Below, in pieces: positions 9,107 through 17,318 of a stretch of 64,000 bases of DNA. The notes below the pieces were generated by a model. The model made no database searches and was not told the DNA's origin. It worked only from the letters and a program-made list of their open reading frames with translations. Source of the DNA: Actinophytocola xanthii (GTDB lineage Bacteria > Actinomycetota > Actinomycetes > Mycobacteriales > Pseudonocardiaceae). The stretch is from assembly GCF_001921205.1 (NCBI RefSeq), contig NZ_MSIE01000016.1, forward strand, positions 62,001 through 126,000, read 5' to 3'. The first letter of the stretch is position 1, and every line of letters starts with the position of its first letter. The translations under genes and the position numbers were made by a program.

Positions 9107-11218
9107 TCATCGCCCGGTCACCCGATCCCCTTCCAGCGGCACATGGGGCAGCCGCCGCTCGAGCCCGCGGGGCAGCCACCAGGCCCGCGCGCCGAGGACC
9201 CGCATCACCGCCGGCACGACCAGGCACCGGATCACCAGGGCGTCCACCAGCACCGCGACGGCGAGCCCCAGCCCGAACTGGCGCAGCATCCGGTCCGGGC
9301 TCAGCAGGAACGCGCCGAACACCACGACCATGATCGCGGCCGCCGCGGTGATCACCCCACCGGTGGCGGCCAGGCCCTCGCGCACCGCACGGGACGCGTC
9401 ACCGCTCCGGCGCCACTCCTCGTGCATCCGCGACACCAGGAACACCTCGTAGTCCATGGACAGCCCGAACACGATCGCGAAGATCATCACCGGAACGAAG
9501 GCCTCCACCGGCCCCGGCTGCGCCCCGAACCAGCCCTCCTGGAACACGAGCGTGACCACGCCGAGCGACGCGCCGATGCTCAGCAGGTTGAGCACGGCGG
9601 CCTTGAGCGGGACCAGGACCGACCGGAACACCACGACCAGCAACAACGCGGACAGGCCCACCACGACGAGGACGAACAGCGGCAGGCGCTCACCCACGGC
9701 CGCGGCGAAGTCGTCGGCGGCCGCGGTCGAGCCGCCCAGGAGGTAGGTCGCGCCGGTGCGCTCGGCGAGCGGCGGCAGCACCTCGGTGCGCAGCCGCGTG
9801 ACGAGCTCGTTGGTCGCCGCGTCCTGCGGGGAGCTGCGCGGGTACACCAGCAGCAGCCCAAGCTCCCCGCTCTCCTGGGGCTCGCCGACCCGGGCCACCC
9901 CCTCGGTCGCCGCCACGGCCTCGGCCAGCGCGTCCAGGGCGGACCGGTCGCCCTGGGCCACTGCCACCAGCGGCCCGTTCACGCCGGGCCCGAAGCCTTC
10001 GGCGAGCAGGTCGTGGGCCTGCCGGCTGGTGCTCGCCGGGGACTCGGTGCCGGCGTCGGCGAACCCGAGGTGCATCCCGAGCGTCGGCAGCGAGAGGCCG
10101 ACCAGCGCCGCGAAAGACACGACCAGGACCGGCCACGGGCGGCGCTGCACGACGCCGGCCCACCGCCGCCACCGGTCGCCGTCGCCGCGGCGCCCTCGCA
10201 GCACTGCCCGCTCGATCCGCGGGCCGAACAGCGTGAGCAGCGCCGGCAGCAGCGTGATCGACGCGACCATCGTGACCAGCACGGTCAGCGAGACGGCCAG
10301 CGCGACGCCGCGCAACGAGCCGAGGCCGAGTGCGAGCAACCCAAGCAGCGCGATCATCACCGTGCACCCGGCGAACAGCACCGAGCGCCCGGCGGTGGAA
10401 AGCGCCGTCCTCGCCGCCGCCGTCCGGTCGCCCCCGCGCCGCAGCTCGCCGCGGAACCGGCTGAAGATCAGCAACGCGTAGTCGATGCCAACGCCGAGAC
10501 CGACCAGCATCATCAGCGGCGGCGCGTAGCTCGGCAGGTCCACCAGCCAGCTGGCGAGCATGATCACCCCGAGCGTGCTGCCGACCGCGAACAGCGCGGT
10601 GACCAGCGGCAGCGCCGCGGCCAGCAGGGACCCGAACATGAACACGAGGATCACCAGCGCGGCGAGCATCCCTGCGCCCTCGGCCGCGCCGCCCGCACCC
10701 TCCTCCGCGCCCCGGACCGCGTCCCCGCCGAGCTCGACCCGCAGCCCGTCGCCCTCGGCCGCCTTGGCCGTGTCGATGATCCGCCGCACGTCCTCGGCCG
10801 GTACGTCGCCAGCCTGGCCGTCCAGCGTCATGGTGAGGAAGCCGATGCGGCCGTCCTCAGCCACCGTCGGCCGCTCCTGCACCGCGTCGACGCGGGGCAG
10901 CGCGGCGACCTGGGCCACCAGCCCGGCCAGCCGCCGCTCAACCTCGGCGCCGCGCAGATCGCCCTCGAGCACGATCTGCACGCTGTCGCCGGACCGGCGC
11001 GGCGCCTGCTCGGCGAGCGCCTCGGCGACCCGCGCCGACTCGGTCCCCGGCAGCGAGTGGTCGTCGCGGTAGTCGCTGCCGACGACCTGCGACACGGCGG
11101 TGACGCCGGCCGTGACCAGCAGCCACAGCAGCAACGCCCGCCAGTGGTGTCGCTGCGACCAGCCCGCCACGCGGGCGAGCGCTCCGTCTCCTACGGTCCT
11201 GTCTTCCCTGTCTGCCAC
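9107..11218 (-). CDS. MMPL/RND-family transporter
   Basis: About 703 residues from GTG 11218; other in-frame GTGs lie slightly upstream and no strong ribosome site decides. Two homologous halves each have one membrane helix, a large extracytoplasmic domain and a five-helix bundle. The sequence SYAPPLMMLVGLGVGIDYALLIFSRFR, and in the second half VPVMIFAIVFGLSMDYEVFLVSRMHEE, are the MMPL proton-relay helices carrying the conserved Asp-Tyr pairs. These proton-driven pumps export lipids, pigments or drugs (ActII-3/MmpL type). A histidine kinase/response regulator pair lies just upstream and a condensation-fold protein just downstream on the same strand. Confidence 0.9.
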   Translation of the reverse strand: MADREDRTVGDGALARVAGWSQRHHWRALLLWLLVTAGVTAVSQVVGSDYRDDHSLPGTESARVAEALAEQAPRRSGDSVQIVLEGDLRGAEVERRLAGLVAQVAALPRVDAVQERPTVAEDGRIGFLTMTLDGQAGDVPAEDVRRIIDTAKAAEGDGLRVELGGDAVRGAEEGAGGAAEGAGMLAALVILVFMFGSLLAAALPLVTALFAVGSTLGVIMLASWLVDLPSYAPPLMMLVGLGVGIDYALLIFSRFRGELRRGGDRTAAARTALSTAGRSVLFAGCTVMIALLGLLALGLGSLRGVALAVSLTVLVTMVASITLLPALLTLFGPRIERAVLRGRRGDGDRWRRWAGVVQRRPWPVLVVSFAALVGLSLPTLGMHLGFADAGTESPASTSRQAHDLLAEGFGPGVNGPLVAVAQGDRSALDALAEAVAATEGVARVGEPQESGELGLLLVYPRSSPQDAATNELVTRLRTEVLPPLAERTGATYLLGGSTAAADDFAAAVGERLPLFVLVVVGLSALLLVVVFRSVLVPLKAAVLNLLSIGASLGVVTLVFQEGWFGAQPGPVEAFVPVMIFAIVFGLSMDYEVFLVSRMHEEWRRSGDASRAVREGLAATGGVITAAAAIMVVVFGAFLLSPDRMLRQFGLGLAVAVLVDALVIRCLVVPAVMRVLGARAWWLPRGLERRLPHVPLEGDRVTGR

Positions 11219-11307
11219 CCTGGTTCGCACGCCGCACAGGCTGTTGCACGGGCGGGGTTCCGGTCGTCGGGCCGGGGTTGGCACCCGGCGTACGACTCCG
11301 GTCGCCC

Positions 11308-12012
11308 TCAGGGCCTTCCCGTACCCCTGGAGTTGTCCCCCCGCGAGGCGTCCAGCCAGCGCGGGGTGACCACACCGGACTCGTAGGCCAGCACCACGAG
11401 CTGCGCCCGGTCGCGGGAGTCCAGCTTGGTCAGGATCCGACTGACGTGGGTCTTCGCCGTCGCCGGGCTGAGCACGAGGCGCTCGGCGATCTCGTCGTTG
11501 GACAGGCCGGCCGCGACCAGCGCGAGCACCTCGCGCTCCCGCTCGGTGAGCGAGTTGAGCCGCGGGTGCGGACGCGGGGGCACGGCCCGGCCGGCGAACT
11601 CCGCGATCAGCCGGCGGGTGATCGCCGGGGCGAGCAACGCGTCGCCGCGGGCCACCACCCGCACGCCGTGGATCAGCTCGGCCGGTTCGGTGTCCTTGAC
11701 CAGGAACCCGCTCGCCCCCGCCCGCAGCGCGCCGTAGACGTAGTCGTCGAGGTCGAAGGTCGTCAGGATGATCACCCGCACGTCGGCCAGCCGCCGGTCG
11801 GCGAGGACGCGCCTGGTGGCGGCCAGCCCGTCCAGCTGCGGCATCCGGATGTCCATCAGCACGACGTCGGGCCGCAGCTCGCCGGCCAACCGCACGGCCT
11901 CGACGCCGTCACCCGCCTCGCCGACGACCTCGATGCCGTCCTCGCCACCGAGGATCGAGCGGAAGCCGGCCCGTACCAGGGTCTGGTCGTCGGCCAGCAG
12001 GACCCTGATCAT
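11308..12012 (-). CDS. NarL/FixJ-type response regulator
   Basis: 234 residues. The receiver domain (1-120) has acidic residues D8/D9, phospho-Asp D54 (VLMDIRMPQLDG), TT near 84-85 and K106. The LuxR-type helix-turn-helix (about 155-215) reads LTEREREVLALVAAGLSNDEIAERLVLS. The start ATG overlaps the TGA of the upstream kinase (ATGA), so the two are translationally coupled and form a cognate pair. The MMPL gene begins 89 bp downstream on the same strand and is the obvious regulatory target, though no operator was recognised. Confidence 0.92.
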   Translation of the reverse strand: MIRVLLADDQTLVRAGFRSILGGEDGIEVVGEAGDGVEAVRLAGELRPDVVLMDIRMPQLDGLAATRRVLADRRLADVRVIILTTFDLDDYVYGALRAGASGFLVKDTEPAELIHGVRVVARGDALLAPAITRRLIAEFAGRAVPPRPHPRLNSLTEREREVLALVAAGLSNDEIAERLVLSPATAKTHVSRILTKLDSRDRAQLVVLAYESGVVTPRWLDASRGDNSRGTGRP

Positions 12013-13184
12013 GCCGCCTCGAACGGCAGCAACGCCCGCACCCGGAACCCGCCGCCGGCACGGGAGCCGACGGTCAGCGACCCACCCAGCGCCCGCGCGC
12101 GCTCCCGCATGCCCCGGATGCCGCTGCCGTCCCCGGCGTCCGGCTCTCCACCCTCGCCGTCACCCAGGCCGTCCCCCAGGCCGTCACCCGGGCCATCGTC
12201 GTCCACCTCCACCCGGACCTCCCGTTCGGTGTACCTGATCCGGACCACGGCACTGGCCGCTCGGGCGTGCCGGCAGACGTTGGTCAGCGCCTCCTGGACG
12301 ATCCGGTAGGCGGCGAGGTCCACCCTGGGCGGGACGCCGGCGGGGTCCCCGGCCACCTCGCTGCGCACGGCCAGCCCGGTGGAGCGAGCCCCGTCGAGGA
12401 GCTCGTCCAGCGCGGCCAGGCCCGGCACCACCAGCGGTGCCCGCTCGTCGGCCTGGCGCAGCACGCCGAGGGTGGCCCGCAGCTCGCGCAGGGCCTGGTG
12501 GCTGGAGTCCTTGATCGCCGCGAGCGCGGACCGCTGCTCGTCGGCGCCGTCGCGGTCCAGCCGGTGCAGCGCGGCGCTGGCCTGCACGTTGATCAGCGAG
12601 ATGTTGTGCCCGAGCACGTCGTGCAGCTCCCGGGCGATCCGCAGCCGTTCCTCGGTGGCCCGCTGGCTGGCCAACGCCTCCCGGCCCCGCTCGGCCGCCA
12701 CTGCCCGTTGCTCGGCCTCCCGCAGAAACGCCTTGCGGTGGTGCACGACGAACCCCACCGCGAGCACCGCCACCAACCAGCCCGTCAGCATGAACAGCGC
12801 GATGTCGTCGAGGTGGCGGCGCGAGCCGGCGAACTCGCCGACCAGCGTGAGCGCCATCGCGACGACGGCCGCGCCGGTCGAGAACGCCATCCGCCCCTGT
12901 GCCGCGGCCGAGAACAGGGCGACCACGAAGGTCAGCAGGACAGGGCTTCCCGGTCCGGTCAGCGGGTAGTAGAGCGCACAGGCGAGCAGCGTGGTGCAGA
13001 GCACCGCCACCGGGTACCGCCGCCGCCAGGCCAGGACCCCGCAGGCGGTCGTGAGCAACGTCCAGCCCAGCAGGGTCATCGACCCACCACCGCGGGCGGC
13101 GGAGGCGAGCGTGGACCCGATGACGAACAGGGCGGTCGCGGCGACCACCAGGCCGTCCACCCACCGCCCGCGCCAGGAACCCAT
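12009..13184 (-). CDS. DesK-type membrane histidine kinase
   Basis: 391 residues from ATG 13184. The first 150 residues hold about five hydrophobic segments with almost no extracellular loop, a sensor type that tends to read the membrane. A short coiled linker leads to HisKA_3 with phospho-His H188 in RIARELHDVLGHN, then the HATPase (DDDGPG, SGIRGMRERARALGG). Between the two ATP-binding boxes is an inserted run, GDGLGDGLGDGEGG, encoded by short tandem DNA repeats near 12150-12190. This is longer than usual and could vary in copy number. It forms an operon with the downstream response regulator. Confidence 0.9.
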   Translation of the reverse strand: MGSWRGRWVDGLVVAATALFVIGSTLASAARGGGSMTLLGWTLLTTACGVLAWRRRYPVAVLCTTLLACALYYPLTGPGSPVLLTFVVALFSAAAQGRMAFSTGAAVVAMALTLVGEFAGSRRHLDDIALFMLTGWLVAVLAVGFVVHHRKAFLREAEQRAVAAERGREALASQRATEERLRIARELHDVLGHNISLINVQASAALHRLDRDGADEQRSALAAIKDSSHQALRELRATLGVLRQADERAPLVVPGLAALDELLDGARSTGLAVRSEVAGDPAGVPPRVDLAAYRIVQEALTNVCRHARAASAVVRIRYTEREVRVEVDDDGPGDGLGDGLGDGEGGEPDAGDGSGIRGMRERARALGGSLTVGSRAGGGFRVRALLPFEAA

Positions 13185-13320
13185 GCGCGCAGCATAAGGA
13201 GCGTTCGAGGGGCCGTCGTCGGCTCAGAGATGTACGAGTTCGTGCTCCGCCGTGCAACCCGGGTGCCCCGCCGTGCACCGGTCGTGGTGCCGGCGCCCTC
13301 GGCGGGGACATCCTCGGGCC

Positions 13321-14046
13321 ATGAGCACGCTCTCGCCCGAGGAGATCGCCCGGCACGCCTACGACGCCGGGTTCCGCGGCCACGGCCTGACCACTGCCGT
13401 CGCCGTCGCCCTGGCCGAGTCCGGCGGCCGCACCCGAGCCCACAACGACACCCCGCCGGACGACTCCTACGGCCTCTGGCAGATCAACATGATCGGCGCG
13501 CTCGGTCGCGAGCGACGCGACCAGCTCGACCTCGACGCGGACCGCGACCTGTTCGACCCGGCCGCCAACGCCCGCGCGGCCTTCGCGATCTCCGAGGGGG
13601 GCGAGTCCTTCCGCCCCTGGACGACCTTCACCACCGGCCGGCACGAGCGGTACCTCGACCAGGCCCGGCGCGCGGCGCGGGCGGTGCGCCGCGAGAACCG
13701 CGGCGGCGGCGGGGAGGGCGACCGGGACGGCTTCCTCGTCGATCCGGACGCCCTCACCGACTACGCTCGGCGCGCCGGGGCCATCGCCGACGAGCTCACC
13801 GCGCTGCGCCGGAACCAACTGCGTGGGATGCGCGGGCTCGCCGAGGACAGCTTCGGCCGGATCGGTGCGGAGACCGGCTTCGCGGCAGCACTCGACCGGT
13901 TCGGTCACGCTCTGTCCCACCAACTCCGGGGAGTCGCGCGCTCGGCCGACACGGTCGCCGGCTCGGTGACGAGAACGGCGAGGCACTACCGCGAACAGGA
14001 GTCGGACATCGCCGACGAGCTGTTGGGGCTGTTGCGAGACAAGTAA
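13321..14046 (+). CDS. SLT-lysozyme-like domain fused to WXG100-like helical domain
   Basis: 241 residues from ATG 13321. Residues 1-120 resemble the lysozyme-like/SLT transglycosylase fold: AVAVALAESGGRT carries the candidate catalytic glutamate, then SYGLWQINM, and FDPAANARAAFAISEGG, all typical of muralytic domains. Residues about 140-241 form charged and Ala-rich helices (DALTDYARRAGAIADELTAL, and later HQLRGVARSADTVAGSVTRTARHYREQES) resembling WXG100/ESX-C-like type VII secretion substrates. There is no classical signal peptide, which would fit ESX export. It may be a peptidoglycan-cleaving effector. No ESX machinery gene is in the window. The secretion route is inferred. Confidence 0.7.
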   Translation: MSTLSPEEIARHAYDAGFRGHGLTTAVAVALAESGGRTRAHNDTPPDDSYGLWQINMIGALGRERRDQLDLDADRDLFDPAANARAAFAISEGGESFRPWTTFTTGRHERYLDQARRAARAVRRENRGGGGEGDRDGFLVDPDALTDYARRAGAIADELTALRRNQLRGMRGLAEDSFGRIGAETGFAAALDRFGHALSHQLRGVARSADTVAGSVTRTARHYREQESDIADELLGLLRDK

Positions 14047-14365
14047 GGTCTCGCCTGTCCCACCCCCTCGGGCAAGAGCGGGTGGAGCCGTGTCGACACC
14101 AGCGTTGAGCTGCATCTATGCTCGGCGAAATAGACTGAAAGGACTACAACTGGCATCTGGGAAAACCGGGCTGTCATCCACCGACACCCACGGTCCACAC
14201 CGGTGCCGGTACTCTGTGCTACGTGGTGATGACCGGGCGAGCATCACCCGGCGCACGAGAGGTAGTTGACCGTACGCAACGCGTGGTGAGTGTCGACGGT
14301 CGACGGCATGCGGGGTCCCGTCCCCGCTGCCGGGCGGAATCTGCGACGAGAGGTCGACACGGGGG
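14047..14365 (+). promoter_or_regulatory. Intergenic leader of the MFS gene with an inverted repeat
   Basis: 319 bp without a supported gene. It holds an inverted repeat GGTGATG (14225-14231) / CATCACC (14242-14248) with a 10-base spacer, a candidate operator or hairpin for the following MFS gene. No transcription terminator with a clear U-tract was seen after the SLT gene, and no ribosome-binding site with an open frame of useful length was found. Confidence 0.35.
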
Positions 14366-15607
14366 TTGACGTTGAGCCAACGGGCGCCTGGGTTCTCCGC
14401 CGTGCTGGCGGTCCCGGAGTTCCGTGCGCTCTGGTTCGCAGAAGCACAATCGATCTTCGGTGACCAGCTGGCGAAGGTCGCCCTCACGATCCTCGTCTAC
14501 GACCGGACGGGCTCGGCCCTGTGGGCAGCCCTGGTCTACGCCCTGACGTTCCTCTCCGCGCTCGCCGGAGGCCTCGGGCTGTCCCAGCTGGCCGACCGGT
14601 TCCGTCGTCGCCAGCTCATGGTGGGCTGCACAGCGGCCCAGGCGGTGCTGGTCGCGCTGATGGCGATCCCGGGGATGCCGATCCCCGTGCTCTGCGGGCT
14701 GGTGGTGGCCGTCGGCCTCGTGCAGTCCCCGGCCGCGGCCGCCCAGAACGCGGTGACCAGGGAGATCTTCACCGACGACGCGCTCTACCTGCGCAGCCAG
14801 GACCTGCGTGGGATCACCACCAACACGCTGATGCTGCTCGGGCTGGCCGGCGGCGGCCTGCTGGTCGTGGGCATCGGCACGAGCTGGGCACTGGCCATCA
14901 ACGCGGTGACGTTCCTGGTCAGCACGGTCGTCGTGCACCGCTTCGTGAAGAACCGGAGCGCGGCGGGCAGCAGCGAGGACGGCTGGTTCGGCGCGGCCCG
15001 CTACGTGTTCGGCACCAGCCGGCTACGCGTGTTGATCACGCTGTCCTGGCTGGTCGGACTGGTCGTCATCCCCGAGGGCCTGGTCGCCCCGCTGGCCGAG
15101 GAGCTCAACGCGTCCTCGGCGATGGTCGGCGTGCTGCTGGCCGCCGACCCCCTGGGCTTCGTCGTCGGCACCTACATCCTGAGCCGGTTCGTGGCCGCGC
15201 ACCAGCGGGTTCGAATCATGGGCGCGCTCGCGGTGTGCTCGTCGGCGACGCTGATCGCCTTCGCGTTCGACCCGCATGTCGCGCTCGCCGTGTGCCTGCT
15301 CGCGCTCGCCGGCGCGTTCGGCGCGTACCAGATCACGGTCAGCGCCACGTTCACCTCACTCGTCCCCAACGAGATTCGAGGCGGCGCGTTCGGGGTAATC
15401 CGAACAGGTCTACGTGTGTCACAGGGCGTAGGCGTCGCCGTCGGCGGCGCCGTGGCGGAGGGCCTGGGCTCGACGACCACGACGATCGCGTTCGCCGGGG
15501 TGCTCGGGGTGGCCATCGCCATTCCCGCGAGCTTGGCGTGGTCGCGGCTCAACCGCTCCTCGGGGAAGGCACACGCGGTGCCCAACCTGAACACACAGCC
15601 CTCATGA
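14366..15607 (+). CDS. MFS-family efflux transporter
   Basis: 413 residues from a TTG start at 14366; a second in-frame TTG at 14372 is equally possible, and both follow GAGAGG/GGGGG stretches. Twelve hydrophobic segments alternate with short loops; the conserved loop motif after helix 2 is LADRFRRRQLMVG. The overall pattern (VPEFRALWFAEAQSIFGDQLAKVAL and GAFGAYQITVSATFTSLVPNEIRGGAFGV) is that of the EntS/'MFS_3' multidrug and siderophore exporters. The substrate is unknown. The gene stands alone between the SLT protein and the diguanylate cyclase, all on the plus strand. Confidence 0.85.
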   Translation: MTLSQRAPGFSAVLAVPEFRALWFAEAQSIFGDQLAKVALTILVYDRTGSALWAALVYALTFLSALAGGLGLSQLADRFRRRQLMVGCTAAQAVLVALMAIPGMPIPVLCGLVVAVGLVQSPAAAAQNAVTREIFTDDALYLRSQDLRGITTNTLMLLGLAGGGLLVVGIGTSWALAINAVTFLVSTVVVHRFVKNRSAAGSSEDGWFGAARYVFGTSRLRVLITLSWLVGLVVIPEGLVAPLAEELNASSAMVGVLLAADPLGFVVGTYILSRFVAAHQRVRIMGALAVCSSATLIAFAFDPHVALAVCLLALAGAFGAYQITVSATFTSLVPNEIRGGAFGVIRTGLRVSQGVGVAVGGAVAEGLGSTTTTIAFAGVLGVAIAIPASLAWSRLNRSSGKAHAVPNLNTQPS

Positions 15608-16049
15608 CACCCGCGCTGTCGGGAGTGGACAGGCAACGGAGCGCACAGAGAAAGTCACAGATCGCGGTCCCGCATCACGGTTCACCTCCCTGGCGGTGTC
15701 ACCAGAGCCGACCTCGAACGTGTCGGCAAGACATTGTGTCAGATGGTCACAAGTCACGGTCTGCCATCAGAGTTCACCTCCCCGGGTGCGCCGGGATGGT
15801 AGCGACACCGGCCGGAGCACGGTTCCCCCCTCCTTCGAGGCACACTTGGCTGTGTCACGAATGGAGGGACACTTGTCCACGAGTTCCACCGCTCACGAGG
15901 GGCCCGGGCGAGCATCACGCGATCCGGCGGGCCCGGCGGGGGACCACGTCGGAGGAAGGAACGATCAGCACGCTGAGGGCCACGTACCAGGGTCACCCAT
16001 TAGTGTGAACGATGCGCGTGAATCGCGACACTACGGAGGCAAGTTTGTA
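15608..16049 (+). promoter_or_regulatory. 442-bp leader region before the diguanylate cyclase
   Basis: No long gene is supported here. The region holds the two 37-base direct repeats described separately, a G/C-rich stretch with several GGGCCC blocks around 15899-15937, and, just before the cyclase start, GGAGG at 16035-16039. An in-frame extension of the cyclase into this stretch (LSTSSTAHEGPGRASR...) has no ribosome site and low conservation character, so I treat it as leader. No riboswitch fold was recognised. Confidence 0.4.
15654..15782 (-). repeat. Two 37-bp repeats that each encode a micro-ORF M-x-D-R-D-L on the minus strand
   Basis: Copies at 15654-15690 and 15746-15782 agree at 29 of 37 positions. 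Read on the minus strand, each begins GGGAGGTGAAC, a near-consensus ribosome site, followed after a few bases by ATG and a six-codon frame: MADRDL-stop (copy 15746-15782) and MRDRDL-stop (copy 15654-15690). Within the four shared D-R-D-L codons all three differences (CGT/CGC, GAC/GAT, TTG/CTG) are synonymous. This suggests the short peptides were kept by selection. No minus-strand gene lies close downstream, so a role as leader peptides is uncertain. The repeats could instead be operators for the plus-strand cyclase gene. Confidence 0.45.
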
Positions 16050-17294
16050 GTGGGGCTGCAGCGGTGGGCGTTCTGGCGGCAGCGACCGAGGCTGATCGCC
16101 TACGTTCTGCTGTGCGAGCTCGCGGCGATCACGAGCATCGTCCTGGCCGCGTTCACCGCGGCGATGCCCGTCCAGGACGACTGGTTCCGGTTCCTGACCC
16201 TGGCCGCGTGCGCGACGGTCCACCTACAACTGTCCAGCCGGCAGGAGGAGCGCCGCCGGTCGCGGAAGCCGACGGTGCAGATCGACCTGGTCGGCATCTG
16301 GTCGTTCGCCGGCGTGGTGGTGCTGCCGATCCATCTGGCACTCCTCGGCATCGTGTTCAGCCGGACCCAGCGCTGGTTCGTCGCCCGCCGCCCCCTGTAC
16401 CGGTTCATCTTCTCGACCTCGAGCGTGCTGCTAGCCGCCGTCGCCACCCACGAGATGGTGACCGCGTTCGGCGTGCGGGCCTGGTCGCGGACGACCGTGT
16501 TGGACTCGTTCACCGAGTTCGGCATCCTGCTGCTCGGCGGGTTCGTCTACTTCTCGGCGCAGGCGGTCATCATCGGCATCGGCGCGATCCTGCTGAGCAC
16601 GTCGCGTCCCACGATCCGGACCGTCCTCGGCACGAAGGACGACAACGAGCTCGAGGCGCTGACGATCGCACTGGGGACGGTCGCGGCCATCCTGCTCGTC
16701 AACATGCCGGCGGCGCTCGCGATCATCGTCGTGGTGAGCATCATCGGCAACCGCATCGCCGAGGTGCGGCAGTTGCAGGTGGACGTCCGCACCGACCCGA
16801 AGACCGGCCTGCTGAACATGCGCGGCTGGCGGGAGGGAGCGGAGCGGGCGCTGGCCCGGGTGGAACGGGCGAACAGCTCCGCCGCCGTGCTGATGGTGGA
16901 CCTCGACCACTTCAAGTCCATCAACGACACGTGGGGCCACCCCGCCGGCGACGACATGCTCGAGTACGTCGCCCACGCCCTGCGCGGCGCGACCCGCCCC
17001 AGCGACATCCTCGGCCGCTTCGGCGGCGAGGAGTTCGTGGTCCTGCTCCCCGACGCCGACGCAGACGAGGCGAAGCTGGCCGGCGAACGCATCCGCCGCA
17101 TGATCTCCGAGCTGCACGTCCCCACCACCGACAAACGCGGGGGACCGGTCGCCATCACCAACCGCACGACCTCCATCGGCGTCGCCATCTACCCCGACCA
17201 CGCCAAAGGCCTGGGCGAGCTGCTCCAACACGCCGACGCCGCGGTCTACGAAGCCAAGGAGAACGGCCGCGACCAGGTCCGCGTCTCCTCCTGA
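16050..17294 (+). CDS. Membrane diguanylate cyclase (GGDEF)
   Basis: 414 residues from GTG 16050, ten bases after GGAGG. Residues about 10-215 contain six or seven hydrophobic helices forming a membrane sensor. The GGDEF domain (about 245-410) has DPKTGLLN, MVDLDHFKSINDTWGHPAGDDML and an intact active site GGEEF at 325-329, so synthesis of cyclic di-GMP from two GTP is expected. The inhibitory I-site RPSD (316-319) sits exactly five residues before it, predicting product feedback. No EAL or HD-GYP phosphodiesterase domain is fused. In actinomycetes cyclic di-GMP controls development through BldD. Convergent with the SARP-like gene, with 24 bp between. Confidence 0.93.
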   Translation: MGLQRWAFWRQRPRLIAYVLLCELAAITSIVLAAFTAAMPVQDDWFRFLTLAACATVHLQLSSRQEERRRSRKPTVQIDLVGIWSFAGVVVLPIHLALLGIVFSRTQRWFVARRPLYRFIFSTSSVLLAAVATHEMVTAFGVRAWSRTTVLDSFTEFGILLLGGFVYFSAQAVIIGIGAILLSTSRPTIRTVLGTKDDNELEALTIALGTVAAILLVNMPAALAIIVVVSIIGNRIAEVRQLQVDVRTDPKTGLLNMRGWREGAERALARVERANSSAAVLMVDLDHFKSINDTWGHPAGDDMLEYVAHALRGATRPSDILGRFGGEEFVVLLPDADADEAKLAGERIRRMISELHVPTTDKRGGPVAITNRTTSIGVAIYPDHAKGLGELLQHADAAVYEAKENGRDQVRVSS

Positions 17295-17318
17295 CCGCAC
17301 CGCTGGCCGTGGAAGCGC

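Noticed and set aside
9143-11386. 747-codon open frame on the plus strand
   Set aside because: It lies antisense to the MMPL gene and reads as low-complexity Gln/His/Arg-rich sequence, typical of shadows in high-GC DNA.
14233-15918. A 15-base identity (CCGGGCGAGCATCAC) upstream of both the MFS and cyclase genes
   Set aside because: In a 64-kb high-GC window a 15-base match can arise by chance, and the flanking bases differ; there is no second copy in the same arrangement.
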